Shown piece by piece: positions 16,097-24,253 of a stretch of DNA of 64,000 nt. Source of the DNA: Promicromonospora umidemergens (GTDB taxonomy: Bacteria; Actinomycetota; Actinomycetes; Actinomycetales; Cellulomonadaceae); assembly GCF_024171995.1 (NCBI RefSeq), contig NZ_JAMTCT010000020.1, positions 51,249-115,248 on the forward strand. The letters run 5' to 3'. Each line of letters opens with the position of its first letter. Within the stretch, counting starts at the first letter, position 1. The notes below the pieces were generated by a model, which did no database searches, was not told where the DNA came from, and was given only the letters and a program-made list of their open reading frames with translations. A program made the translations under genes and the position numbers.

Positions 16097-17867
16097 CCTG
16101 CTCGCTCCGGCCGAGCACCGACCGCAGCGCGTCGCCCAGCGCCCCTGCCGGGTCGGCGGCGAGCGTCTGTGCGCGCCACGCCACGTGGGAGTCCGGGCGG
16201 ACCAGGATCGCGCCCGACTCCTCGACGCCCCGGATCTTCGCCCAGTCGTAGTAGGTGTCGATGACGTCCCGGCCCGGCCCGATGACCACTGCCTCGAGCC
16301 GCACGCCGGTCTCCTCGGCGACCTTCGCAGCGGCGTCGGCCCATGCCTCGCCCGCGATGCCGGTCACCAGCGTGAACTGCCCGTACGGGGCGAGGTCGTG
16401 GGTCGAGCGCTTGTGGCCGGCTGGGTCCGCCACCCACACGTGCGGGAACCGTGCCCCCGGGACCGTGGACTGTCTGTAGTAGAGCTCCGGGTCGCGCTCG
16501 TCCAAGGGCCGGGGCGATCCGTCGGACACGACGGCGGCCGACTCGTAGAACTGACCCATGTCCACGCCGTGCGCGTTGAACTCGTAGTTCTTCAGGTCCA
16601 TGGCCTCGACGAGAGCCTTGCGCTTGGCCTCGCCCGCCGGGGTGTTGGCCTTGCGCTCGTCGATGGCGGCCTGCATAGCCTCTGGGGTCTGCGCGTCGAG
16701 CACCCCGAGGACCTCCATGAACCGGAACTCGCCGCCGGACTTGTTGGCCCGCAGCACTATCTGCTCGGCGATCGGCGCGCGCTCGGTCGAGTACGTGTCC
16801 AGCAGGGACGGCGCCGCCTGGCCGCCCAGGACCGCGGCGAGCTTCCACGCCAGGTTGTACGAGTCCTGGACCGACGTGTTCGAGCCCAGGCCGTTGCTCG
16901 GCGGGTGCCGGTGCACGGCGTCCCCGGCACAGAAGACCCGGTCCTTCTGCAGGTGCGTCGCGTACATCTGGTTGTTGCCCCAGAGCGAGTAGCCCGTGAT
17001 CTCGACGTCCAGGTCGTCGACGCCGACGAGCTGGCGCACGATGTCGGCGGCCGCTGCGTCGTCGAGCTGCGGCGGGTCGCCCGCGATGTCGTAGCCCCAG
17101 ACGATCAGCCACTCGTTCCACGGCCGGACCATGCGGACCAGGCCCGCGCCGATGCCGCCGACGTCGGAGCCAGGCTGCAGCACCCAGTACAGGACCGACG
17201 GGCGGTGGCCCACCAGGTGGGCGAGGTCGGCCTTGAACGTGATGTTCATGGAGCCGGCGATGTCCATGGCGCCCTCGAACGGGAGGTCGAGGTCGGCGGC
17301 GACCTGGGAGCGGGCGCCGTCGCCCCCGATCAGGTACTTGGACCGGATCGTGTACTCCAGGCCGGTGACCCGGTCGAGCACGCGGGTGCTGACGCCGTCG
17401 GCGTCCTGGGTGTGGCTCAGGTACTCCGTGGAGAACCGCGACTGCGTGCCGCGCTGGGTCGCGTTCTTCACCAGGATCGGCTCGAGGTAGGTCTGCGGGA
17501 TGTCCACCGTGCGGGACGGCGAGGCGAGCCGGGCGTCCGCCTCGCGCGCCGGGTGCGTCTCCCAGGTGAGGATGCGGCCGATCTCCTCGCCGGCGATCGT
17601 CGTGCAGAACACCGTGTCGCCCACCAGCTCGTGCGGCGTGGCGTCCGCGAGGACCTGGTCCTCGATGCCCAGGTCCCGGAAGATCTCCATGGTCCGCTGG
17701 TTGGTGATGTGCGCGCGGGGCGTGTTCGCCGTCCAGCGGTACTTGGTGATCATGATGTTGCCGATCCCCAGGCTGGACAGGAACAGGGCAGCGGACGCAC
17801 CGGCGGGCCCGGAGCCGATGACCAGCACGTCGGTCTCGACGACGACAGCGGTGGTGGCGGTGTTCAT
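16089..17867 (-). CDS. FAD-dependent aromatic hydroxylase (TfdB / phenol monooxygenase type)
   Basis: A 592-residue class A flavoprotein monooxygenase. The FAD-binding Rossmann motif is [21 protein letters not shown] near the N-terminus. The internal DG motif is [13 protein letters not shown], and the GD motif is [20 protein letters not shown]. The C-terminal thioredoxin-like domain typical of phenol hydroxylases is present (about residues 420-585). Its closest relatives by eye are 2,4-dichlorophenol 6-monooxygenase and resorcinol or phenol hydroxylases using NAD(P)H and O2. It heads the minus-strand operon with the ring-cleaving dioxygenase and the Liv-type importer. The start at ATG 17865-17867 is chosen by similarity (short lead before ETDVLVIG). 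It is divergent from the histidine phosphatase gene. Confidence 0.88.
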   Translation of the reverse strand: MNTATTAVVVETDVLVIGSGPAGASAALFLSSLGIGNIMITKYRWTANTPRAHITNQRTMEIFRDLGIEDQVLADATPHELVGDTVFCTTIAGEEIGRILTWETHPAREADARLASPSRTVDIPQTYLEPILVKNATQRGTQSRFSTEYLSHTQDADGVSTRVLDRVTGLEYTIRSKYLIGGDGARSQVAADLDLPFEGAMDIAGSMNITFKADLAHLVGHRPSVLYWVLQPGSDVGGIGAGLVRMVRPWNEWLIVWGYDIAGDPPQLDDAAAADIVRQLVGVDDLDVEITGYSLWGNNQMYATHLQKDRVFCAGDAVHRHPPSNGLGSNTSVQDSYNLAWKLAAVLGGQAAPSLLDTYSTERAPIAEQIVLRANKSGGEFRFMEVLGVLDAQTPEAMQAAIDERKANTPAGEAKRKALVEAMDLKNYEFNAHGVDMGQFYESAAVVSDGSPRPLDERDPELYYRQSTVPGARFPHVWVADPAGHKRSTHDLAPYGQFTLVTGIAGEAWADAAAKVAEETGVRLEAVVIGPGRDVIDTYYDWAKIRGVEESGAILVRPDSHVAWRAQTLAADPAGALGDALRSVLGRSEQDG

Positions 17868-17989
17868 GAGCCCAGGATGGCGTGAGACCACCTCCCAGAA
17901 AAGGGCAAACCAGTAATATTTCGCAGATACCCCCAGACCGCCGGGCGAGCAGACGTGCGTGTCGCCCTCGGACGCAGGATGCTCGTTCC

Positions 17990-18676
17990 ATGCCTACTCA
18001 GCCGACAGTCCTGAAGCCCTCGCGCGACCCGCAGCTCGTGCTCCTGCGGCACGGCGAGACCGAGTGGAGCGCGAGCGGGCAGCACACGGGACGCACCGAC
18101 CTCCCGCTCACGACAGCAGGCGAGGAACAGGCGAGGGTCGCCGGGCTGGCCCTCGCCGACCACGAGTTCCAGGCCGTCTACACGTCCCCGCTGCTCCGGG
18201 CCCGGCGGTCGGCGGAGCTGGCGGGCTACCCCGACGCCGTCGTCGATGAGGACCTCGCCGAGTGGGACTACGGGCCCGTGGACGGCCGCACCTCGGCCGA
18301 CGTCTCCGAGGAGCTGGGGCGGGAGTTCCTCATCTTCGACGACGGCGTGCGCATCCTGCCGCCGTCGGCCGAGCACGGCGACGGGCGGGCGGGCGAGACG
18401 CTGGACGAGGTCGCCGTGCGGGCGGCGCGGATGGTGGCCCGGGCAGAGGAGTCACTGACGGGCCGAGCCGGGCCAGCCGGACCAGCCGGGTCGGACGGCG
18501 GCGGGGACGTGCTGCTCGTCGCGCACGGCCACCTGCTGCGGGTGCTCGTCACCGTCTGGCTCGGCGTCGACCCGCGGCTCGGCTCCCGGTTCGAGCTGGG
18601 GACCGCCGCCGTCTGCCTGCTGGGCTACGGACACAACCTGCGCACGATCGAAGGATGGAACCTCGCCGCACAGTAG
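17990..18676 (+). CDS. Histidine phosphatase superfamily protein (phosphoglycerate mutase-like)
   Basis: A 228-residue protein with the RHG motif LVLLRHGETEW (phosphorylated His21) and the second catalytic histidine in LLVAHGHLLRVL. The conserved segments TDLPLTTAGEEQA and LAEWDYGPVDGRT fit the SixA/phosphoglycerate-mutase-like branch that acts as a phosphatase. A Gly/Ala/Pro-rich loop (about 155-170) is probably a disordered insertion. The natural substrate cannot be told. The ATG at 17990-17992 begins just before the conserved region. The following PH-domain gene is 33 bases on, so they may be cotranscribed. Confidence 0.88.
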   Translation: MPTQPTVLKPSRDPQLVLLRHGETEWSASGQHTGRTDLPLTTAGEEQARVAGLALADHEFQAVYTSPLLRARRSAELAGYPDAVVDEDLAEWDYGPVDGRTSADVSEELGREFLIFDDGVRILPPSAEHGDGRAGETLDEVAVRAARMVARAEESLTGRAGPAGPAGSDGGGDVLLVAHGHLLRVLVTVWLGVDPRLGSRFELGTAAVCLLGYGHNLRTIEGWNLAAQ

Positions 18677-18709
18677 ATCCCGGTCACGCAGTAAGGCAGT
18701 ATTCGCGGA

Positions 18710-19201
18710 ATGAGGGAAGAGCAACTCGCCAACGGCGAGACCATCGTGATGCAGCTGCGCACCCACCCGAAGAAGGTCGTGAAGCCGATCCTGGTGCTGG
18801 TGCTGCTGCTCGCGGTCCTCGTCGCCCTGTGGACGGTGCCACTGCCCGTTGACGAGATCGTGCTCTGGATCGCGACGCTCGTGCTCGGGCTGCTCGGTCT
18901 GGCCGCCGCGGTGGGACCGTTCCTGCGCTGGCGCACGACGCGCTACATCATCACCAACCAGCGCGTCGCGATGCGTACCGGAGTGCTGACGCAGACCGGC
19001 CGGGACATCCCGCTCTACCGGATCAACAACGTCACCTTCGAGAAGCAGCTCAGTGACCGGTTCTGGGGGTGCGGCACCCTCGTGATCTCCGACGGCACCG
19101 ATCAGCCAGGCATGGTGCTCGACGACGTGCCCGACGTCGAGGCGGTCCAGCGCACCCTGCAGGACCTGGTGCGTCAGGGCACGCAGCTCAGCGACGACTG
19201 A
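18710..19201 (+). CDS. Bacterial PH (YdbS-like) membrane protein
   Basis: A 163-residue protein with two adjacent membrane helices (KPILVLVLLLAVLVALWTV and IVLWIATLVLGLLGLAAAV) followed by a bacterial pleckstrin-homology domain (bPH2). The domain shows TRYIITNQRVAMRTGVLTQT and DIPLYRINNVTFEKQLSDRF, the typical YdbS pattern, and ends with the GTLVISDGTD strand. Proteins of this type are common in actinobacteria. They are thought to act at the membrane, but no biochemical function is established. Confidence 0.85.
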   Translation: MREEQLANGETIVMQLRTHPKKVVKPILVLVLLLAVLVALWTVPLPVDEIVLWIATLVLGLLGLAAAVGPFLRWRTTRYIITNQRVAMRTGVLTQTGRDIPLYRINNVTFEKQLSDRFWGCGTLVISDGTDQPGMVLDDVPDVEAVQRTLQDLVRQGTQLSDD

Positions 19202-19212
19202 CTCTCTGCTCA

Positions 19213-19224
19213 GCGGGTACCCGC
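19213..19224. other. 12-bp perfect palindrome between convergent genes
   Basis: GCGGGTACCCGC lies in the 54-base gap between the PH-domain gene and the MerR gene. It could be part of a terminator, but it has no loop and is short. Confidence 0.25.
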
Positions 19225-19255
19225 GCGACTGACCGGGCGTACCGGCTGCGCCTCG

Positions 19256-20044
19256 TCAGCTACGCGGGTCCACTTCCAGGACTGCAGCCAGGTCCGCGCC
19301 CGCACGCAGCAGGGCTACTGAGCGGGCGGCGATCTGGTCGAGCCGCCTGCCCAGGATCCGCTCGGCCGCGTCGATGCCCTCGACGATGCCGTCACCGGCG
19401 TCGCTACGCAGCGTCGCCACGACATCCCGCACTGCCGGGAGGCCGTACCCGCTGCCGCGCAGGGCAGCGACGATGCGAGCCTCCCGGATCGCCCCGGTCC
19501 CGTACCGGCGGGCGCGCAGGGTGGTTACCCGCTCCGGCACCGCGAGTCCCTCCTGCTCCCAGAACCGGAGCGTGGACGTGCGTACGCCGAGGGCGTCGGC
19601 GAGCTCGGTGATGGTCATGGTGCCCCCGGCCGCCTCGTCGGCGTCGGCGTCGGACCGGGCCTCACCCTGGATCGCACGCAGCGCCTCCCGTGCACGGAGC
19701 GCCTCGTCGCGCTCGCGCGCCAGCCGGACGTGCACGGCGCCGATGCGGGCAGCGGCCTCGGCGAGGCTTGTTGTCGGCTCATCACGCTGTGCGGCAAGCG
19801 CCGCCCCAGCGAACAGCTCGGCGAGCAGCCGCCGCGCGACCACCGGCCCTGCCGCACTCGCGAGGCCTCGGTACGCGCGCAGCGCCTGGACGTGATGCGC
19901 CGTGTAGGCCCGGTAACCGTTGGTCGCGCGGAGGGCAGGCGGGATCACGCCCAGCCGCTCCAGGTCGCGGACCTGCTGGACGGAGTACCCCGACTCCCGC
20001 GCGACGTCGACCGTACGGAGCTGCAGGCGGCTCTCTCGCCTCAT
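19256..20044 (-). CDS. Transcription regulator with two MerR DNA-binding domains
   Basis: A 262-residue protein holding two complete MerR-type winged helices. The first is at about residues 8-65 (TVDVARESGYSVQQVRDLER, then NGYRAYTAHHVQALRAYRGL). The second is at about 140-210 (MTITELADALGVRTSTLRFW, then RARRYGTGAIREARIVAALR). A helical linker rich in Ala, Arg and Glu joins them, and a short C-terminal helix follows. No metal-binding cysteines and no ligand-binding domain are visible. MerR regulators normally dimerise through a coiled coil; here one chain could grip both half-sites. It is divergent from the DUF6194-like gene 42 bases away, its obvious target. Confidence 0.85.
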   Translation of the reverse strand: MRRESRLQLRTVDVARESGYSVQQVRDLERLGVIPPALRATNGYRAYTAHHVQALRAYRGLASAAGPVVARRLLAELFAGAALAAQRDEPTTSLAEAAARIGAVHVRLARERDEALRAREALRAIQGEARSDADADEAAGGTMTITELADALGVRTSTLRFWEQEGLAVPERVTTLRARRYGTGAIREARIVAALRGSGYGLPAVRDVVATLRSDAGDGIVEGIDAAERILGRRLDQIAARSVALLRAGADLAAVLEVDPRS

Positions 20045-20086
20045 TCGCTCAACCCCACACAAGGACTTGAAGGTGATGCTTGAACC

Positions 20087-20578
20087 ATGAGCACCGACCT
20101 GAGTATCGACCAGATCATCGCCGCCGTGCAGCACCTCGAAGGCTCGCTCGTCGTGGCCCCCGCCGTCGGCGACGCCGGCTTTCCCGAGCTGGCCTGGGGC
20201 GACGCGTTCTTCTACTACGCGCCGGACGGCGTGCTGCCCCGGACCGTCCAGCCCTACGGGACCATCGTCACCAAGAACTACCCGGACGACACGGCCTCGG
20301 ACCTCGACCCAGCCGAACGATGGCGCGTGAACCTCCATGTCGACCGCGGGACGTTCCGGGAGCTCACCGAGCACTACGCCGCCGGGGACGGTGCTCAGAC
20401 CCCGGCCGACGCCACCGTCGACCTCGCGGCCACCGACGTCGTGCTGCCGCACCCGGTCTACGGGACCGCCGGCTGGATCGCCGTCGTGAACCCCGGCCCG
20501 AGGACCGCGGACACGGTCCTCCGCCTCCTGCACGACGCCCACGACGCCGCACGGGTCAGGTCCGAACGCCGACGCTGA
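20087..20578 (+). CDS. DUF6194-like protein
   Basis: A 163-residue soluble protein with no signal peptide or membrane helix. The core contains WGDAFFYYAPDGVLPRTVQP followed by YGTIVTKNYPDD, then RWRVNLHVDRGTF and a C-terminal VLPHPVYGTAGWIAVVNPG. I recognise this as the actinobacterial family listed as DUF6194, whose function is unknown; I am fairly but not fully sure of the number. These proteins look like members of the DUF4180/YjbR-like small binding folds. It is transcribed away from a tandem MerR regulator with only 42 bases between the starts. Confidence 0.65.
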   Translation: MSTDLSIDQIIAAVQHLEGSLVVAPAVGDAGFPELAWGDAFFYYAPDGVLPRTVQPYGTIVTKNYPDDTASDLDPAERWRVNLHVDRGTFRELTEHYAAGDGAQTPADATVDLAATDVVLPHPVYGTAGWIAVVNPGPRTADTVLRLLHDAHDAARVRSERRR

Positions 20579-20582
20579 GACC

Positions 20583-20635
20583 GAGAACGGGGTTGTGTCC
20601 ACGACGTCCGCCCGGACGAGCACAAGCCCGTTCTC
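20583..20635. terminator. Bidirectional hairpin after the DUF6194-like gene
   Basis: GAGAACGGGGTTGTG (20583-20597) pairs with 20621-20635 with one mismatch, and an inner CGTCCG/CGGACG stem closes the centre. It lies between convergent stops. Confidence 0.6.
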
Positions 20636-20653
20636 GACGGGCCTGCTCCTGCC

Positions 20654-21361
20654 TTAGACGACAGCCTGCTCGCTGCGGCGGAGCAGGTCGACGCTCAGCC
20701 GGATATCGCCGATGGCGTGCGCGTCCAGCAGCCGCCGGGCCAGCTTCTCGAGCGTGTCGGGGTCGGGCCTGCCCTTCTCGTCAGCGCCGGGAACCGTCGT
20801 CGGGTCGTCGGAGCGCGCGACGCCGTAGCGCGCGGCGAACCATTCCGCGACGGTGACTCCGTGCACCGGCGTCTGCACGAGCTCGACGGCGTCGCCCGCG
20901 CCGATCTCGCCGTTCTCGATCACGCGCAGGTAGGCGCCCGTGCGGTTCGCCTGCGTGAACCGGCGCACCCAGCGCTGCTCGCCGAGCCGGCGGCCGAAGG
21001 TCTGGCAGGGCACACGCGGCTGCGTCACCTCGAGCAGCGCCGAGCCGACCTGCCAGCGCTCGCCGATCACCGCGCGGTTCACGTCCAGGCCACGGACGCG
21101 CAGGTTCTCGCCGAACAGCCCCGGCGGGACCGGGCGGCCCAGCTCGGCCGACCAGAAGTCGGCGTCCTCCTGCGCGTAGGCGTAGACCGCCTGGTCGGGA
21201 CCGCCGTGGTCCTTACGGTCCGCCTGGATGTCCGCATACAGCCCGAGGGGCCGGACCTTGACGCGCCCCTCGACCGGCCGCTTGTCGATCGCTGTGACTC
21301 CCACGGTGCCTGCGTCGGGAAGCAGGACGTGGACGCGACAGACCGCGAGGAGTTCAGCCAT
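20654..21361 (-). CDS. MOSC domain protein (YiiM-like)
   Basis: A 235-residue protein with a MOSC fold. The family's cysteine is in the motif TQPRVPCQTFGRRLGE, preceded by LFGENLRVRGLD and DHGGPDQAVYAYAQED, which are typical of YiiM-type proteins. MOSC proteins handle sulfur or reduce N-hydroxylated compounds with molybdenum cofactor (YiiM/YcbX). No redox-partner gene is adjacent. I use ATG 21359-21361; two codons further upstream is also possible. Confidence 0.85.
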   Translation of the reverse strand: MAELLAVCRVHVLLPDAGTVGVTAIDKRPVEGRVKVRPLGLYADIQADRKDHGGPDQAVYAYAQEDADFWSAELGRPVPPGLFGENLRVRGLDVNRAVIGERWQVGSALLEVTQPRVPCQTFGRRLGEQRWVRRFTQANRTGAYLRVIENGEIGAGDAVELVQTPVHGVTVAEWFAARYGVARSDDPTTVPGADEKGRPDPDTLEKLARRLLDAHAIGDIRLSVDLLRRSEQAVV

Positions 21362-21396
21362 GCGCACATGCTCTCATTTCCGCGTTATGCCCATTA

Positions 21397-21442
21397 CGTA
21401 CCGGACACACAGGTCACCCGGGTGACTTGTGTGTCCGGTACG
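21397..21442 (-). terminator. 46-bp near-perfect palindrome after the metallophosphatase gene
   Basis: CGTACCGGACACACAGGTCAC at 21397-21417 pairs with 21422-21442 with one mismatch and almost no loop (CCCGGG centre). It lies 18 bases after the metallophosphatase stop and upstream of the MOSC gene. A cruciform or protein-binding role is possible too. Confidence 0.6.
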
Positions 21443-21459
21443 TGCGCGGGTCGCGTGCG

Positions 21460-22692
21460 TCACCTGCCCTTCGGCAGCGGCAGCGGCTCCATCCACTGGT
21501 CGTTCGCGGTGAGGTCGATGTCGAACTCACCGGCGAACCGCATGCGCGTGCCGGTCAGCACGCCGTCCGCCGACTCGTCGAGGTCGTAGACCCGGGCGCC
21601 GCGCAGCCGGTTCCGCTCGGCACCCGACAGGCCGTAGGTGCCGAACCCGGTGTTCCCCGCGTAGCCGAGCAGCACGCCGTAGTAGTCGCCCGAGTAGGTG
21701 TTCACGTGGTCGTGACCGCAGAACACGCCGCGCACGTCGCCCCGGTGCTGGATCGCCGAGAACATGCCCGAGTTGAACGGCCCAGGGCACTCGTCCTCGT
21801 TCCGCTCGCCCTCGATGCGGTGGCGGGCCTTGCCGCGCTCGTGGTCGGCGTCGGTGCGCCCGTCGACCGAGCCGAACCACATGAACCGGTACTCCCACAG
21901 GGGGATGTGGATGAACATGAGGGCCGGGACGACGTGCCCTGCCCGGCGCTCGATCTGCACCGACGTGTCGTAGTACCACTTGACCTGGTCCATGCGCAGC
22001 CAGTCCCAGGTGGGGTAGCCCTCGAAGTCCTGGCCGGCCAGCTCCTCGGGGGCGTACCGCCCGGAGTCGAGCAGCCAGAGGTTGAACGCCGGCCGGCCGT
22101 TCCTGCCGTCGATCAGCAGGTTCGAGTTGCCCTGTCCGGTCACCCCGCGCGCCGTCGGGCCGTTCATGTTGTAGCGGTAGGACCGGTAGAAGGCCAGCAT
22201 GTCGGCCTCGTCGAGGCCGCTGTCGGGCGTCGAGTCCTCGTCGTGGTTGCCGAAGGTGATGGCCCACGGCACCGACCGCTCCTCCATCGGCTGCACCACG
22301 TTGTTCATCGCCTGGCGCATCTCGAGCGGGGTGTCACAGCCGCCGGTGATGTTGTCGCCGTTGAGGATCACGAGGTCGGGGCGCTCGTCGTCGAGCACTG
22401 CCCGCATCAGCTCGAGGGTGCGCCGGTCGACCTTCTCGTCGTCCTGCGTGTCGTTGAACTGGACGATCTTGAACTTCCCGTCCCGCCCGAACCGCAGGCC
22501 CCGCTGCGGGTGCCGGCCGAGCTCCGTCGCGCCGGCGGGCGTGGCCGCCGCGACGGTCGCGACGCCGGCAGCGCCGAGGCTGCTCAGGGACAGGAACATC
22601 CGGCGGTCGACGGCGGACGCCCCGCTCCCCGCGGTGCCGCTGTCGGCCGGACTGATCTCGCTCGGCATGTCGCCGGCAGTCTTCTCGCTCAT
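21460..22692 (-). CDS. Tat-exported metallophosphatase (calcineurin-like)
   Basis: A 410-residue protein. An N-terminal twin-arginine signal (DRRMFLSLSSLGAAGVATVA) starts near residue 30. The catalytic domain carries the metallophosphatase blocks: FKIVQFNDTQDDEK, LVILNGDNITGG, AITFGNHDE, MFIHIPLWEY and GVFCGHDHVNTY. Such enzymes bind two metal ions and cleave phosphomonoesters or diesters outside the cell. The family resembles fungal/actinobacterial DCR2-like phosphatases. ATG 22690-22692 is chosen because it places the signal peptide correctly. It follows the amino-acid permease gene on the same strand by 76 bases. Confidence 0.88.
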   Translation of the reverse strand: MSEKTAGDMPSEISPADSGTAGSGASAVDRRMFLSLSSLGAAGVATVAAATPAGATELGRHPQRGLRFGRDGKFKIVQFNDTQDDEKVDRRTLELMRAVLDDERPDLVILNGDNITGGCDTPLEMRQAMNNVVQPMEERSVPWAITFGNHDEDSTPDSGLDEADMLAFYRSYRYNMNGPTARGVTGQGNSNLLIDGRNGRPAFNLWLLDSGRYAPEELAGQDFEGYPTWDWLRMDQVKWYYDTSVQIERRAGHVVPALMFIHIPLWEYRFMWFGSVDGRTDADHERGKARHRIEGERNEDECPGPFNSGMFSAIQHRGDVRGVFCGHDHVNTYSGDYYGVLLGYAGNTGFGTYGLSGAERNRLRGARVYDLDESADGVLTGTRMRFAGEFDIDLTANDQWMEPLPLPKGR

Positions 22693-22768
22693 GCCGACGA
22701 CGATCGGGGGCCGGGCTGGCGACCGTCCGACCGGAGGGTGGCCTCCCGATGACGGTCTGCTGAACGCC

Positions 22769-24172
22769 CTACCGCTGAGCGCGCTCGCCGGCCCCGGCAG
22801 ACGTCCGCCGCACCGCACGCGCGATCCAGTAGACCGCCAGGATCACGACGACCAGACCGGCGGTCGCGGCGATCTGCGGCCGGGCGGCGTCGTCGGACAG
22901 CATGAGGCCCACCACGGCCAGGAGCGCCACCAGCGTGGCCCACGAGAGCCAGGGGTAGCCCCAGGCGCGCAGGCGCAGGGTCTCGCCGCGCTCGGCGGCC
23001 GCGGCCTCCAGCTGCGGCCGCAGCCGCAGCTGCGAGACGACGATCAGCAGCCACACCACGAGCAGCGCCGAGCCGACGGCGTTGAGCAGCACCCCGAGCA
23101 GCGACTCGGGCAGCAGGTAGTTCAGGAGCACCGCGACGACGCCGAAGAACACCGAGACCAGCACGGCCACCCACGGCACCTCGCGACGCGAGACCCGGGT
23201 CGCGAGCGCCGGGGCGTCGCCGCGCCCGCCGAGCGAGAACAGCATGCGGGACGTCGCGTAGACGTTGGCGTTGAAGGCGCTCAGGAGCGCCAGCACCACG
23301 ACGACCTCCATGAGCCGGGCGGCGCCGTCGAACCCGGCCATCTGGAGCACGGACACGAACGGCGACTCGAGACGTGCGGTGTCGGTCCAGGGGATCAGGG
23401 CGACCATGATGGCCACTGAGCCCACGTAGAAGAACAGGATGCGCCAGAGGATGGTGCGGGTAGCGGTGGCCACGGCGGCGCTCGGGTCGCGCGCCTCGGC
23501 AGCGGCGATGGTGACGATCTCGATGCCCCCGAAGGCGAACACCACGGTGAGCAGCCCCGCCGCGATGCCGGGCAGCCCGGCGGGGGCGAAGCCGCCGTTC
23601 GCCGCCCAGTCCCCCAGGACGCTCCCGGCCACCGGCACGGCGCCGATCACGATGAGCAGGCCCAGCACCAGGAACCCGACGATCGCCGCGACCTTGATGG
23701 CCGCGAACCAGAACTCGGCCTCGCCGAAGTGCCGCACGCCCACCAGGTTGATCGCGCCGAACACCGCGACGACGACCGCCGCGACGGCCCACTGCGGCAC
23801 CGCGGGCCACCAGCCGTGCACGATCCCGGCCACGCCGGTCACCTCGACGCCGAGCACCATCACGATGGTGAACCAGTAGAGCCAACCCAGGAGGAACCCG
23901 GCCCAGCGGCCCAGCGCTGCCTCCGCGTAGACGGAGAAGGACCCGCTCGACGGCAGCGCCGAGGCCATCTCGGCGAGCATCCGCATGACGAGCACGACGA
24001 TCGCGCCGGCTATCGCGTAGCTGAGGAGAACGGCGGGCCCGGCCGCCGCGATGCCGAGGCCGGAGCCGAGGAACAGCCCAGCTCCGATGGCGGAACCCAG
24101 GCCCATCATCGTCAGGTGCCGGGGGCGTAGTCCGTGGGCCAGCTGCTGGCTCTGGTCGTCGGTGGTGCTCAC
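22769..24172 (-). CDS. Amino-acid permease (APC family, AnsP/ProY-like)
   Basis: A 467-residue transporter with twelve predicted helices. The family signature is at the N-terminus: LTMMGLGSAIGAGLFLGSG, then AGPAVLLSYAIAG and EMASALPSSGSFSVYAEAAL. A loop near helix 6 contains AFGGIEIVTIAAAEARDP, as in the AAT subfamily of proton-coupled amino-acid permeases (CycA, AnsP, ProY). The exact amino acid is not predictable. GTG 24170-24172 gives the normal short cytoplasmic start. It is divergent from NDH-2 with 81 bases between. Confidence 0.9.
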   Translation of the reverse strand: MSTTDDQSQQLAHGLRPRHLTMMGLGSAIGAGLFLGSGLGIAAAGPAVLLSYAIAGAIVVLVMRMLAEMASALPSSGSFSVYAEAALGRWAGFLLGWLYWFTIVMVLGVEVTGVAGIVHGWWPAVPQWAVAAVVVAVFGAINLVGVRHFGEAEFWFAAIKVAAIVGFLVLGLLIVIGAVPVAGSVLGDWAANGGFAPAGLPGIAAGLLTVVFAFGGIEIVTIAAAEARDPSAAVATATRTILWRILFFYVGSVAIMVALIPWTDTARLESPFVSVLQMAGFDGAARLMEVVVVLALLSAFNANVYATSRMLFSLGGRGDAPALATRVSRREVPWVAVLVSVFFGVVAVLLNYLLPESLLGVLLNAVGSALLVVWLLIVVSQLRLRPQLEAAAAERGETLRLRAWGYPWLSWATLVALLAVVGLMLSDDAARPQIAATAGLVVVILAVYWIARAVRRTSAGAGERAQR

Positions 24173-24253
24173 GACCGACCACGGTAACCCGAGCCGGGGG
24201 CCGGCGGACCACAGCGGATGTGAGTGCGGCGGCTCCGGTGAAGAATCTGGCAC

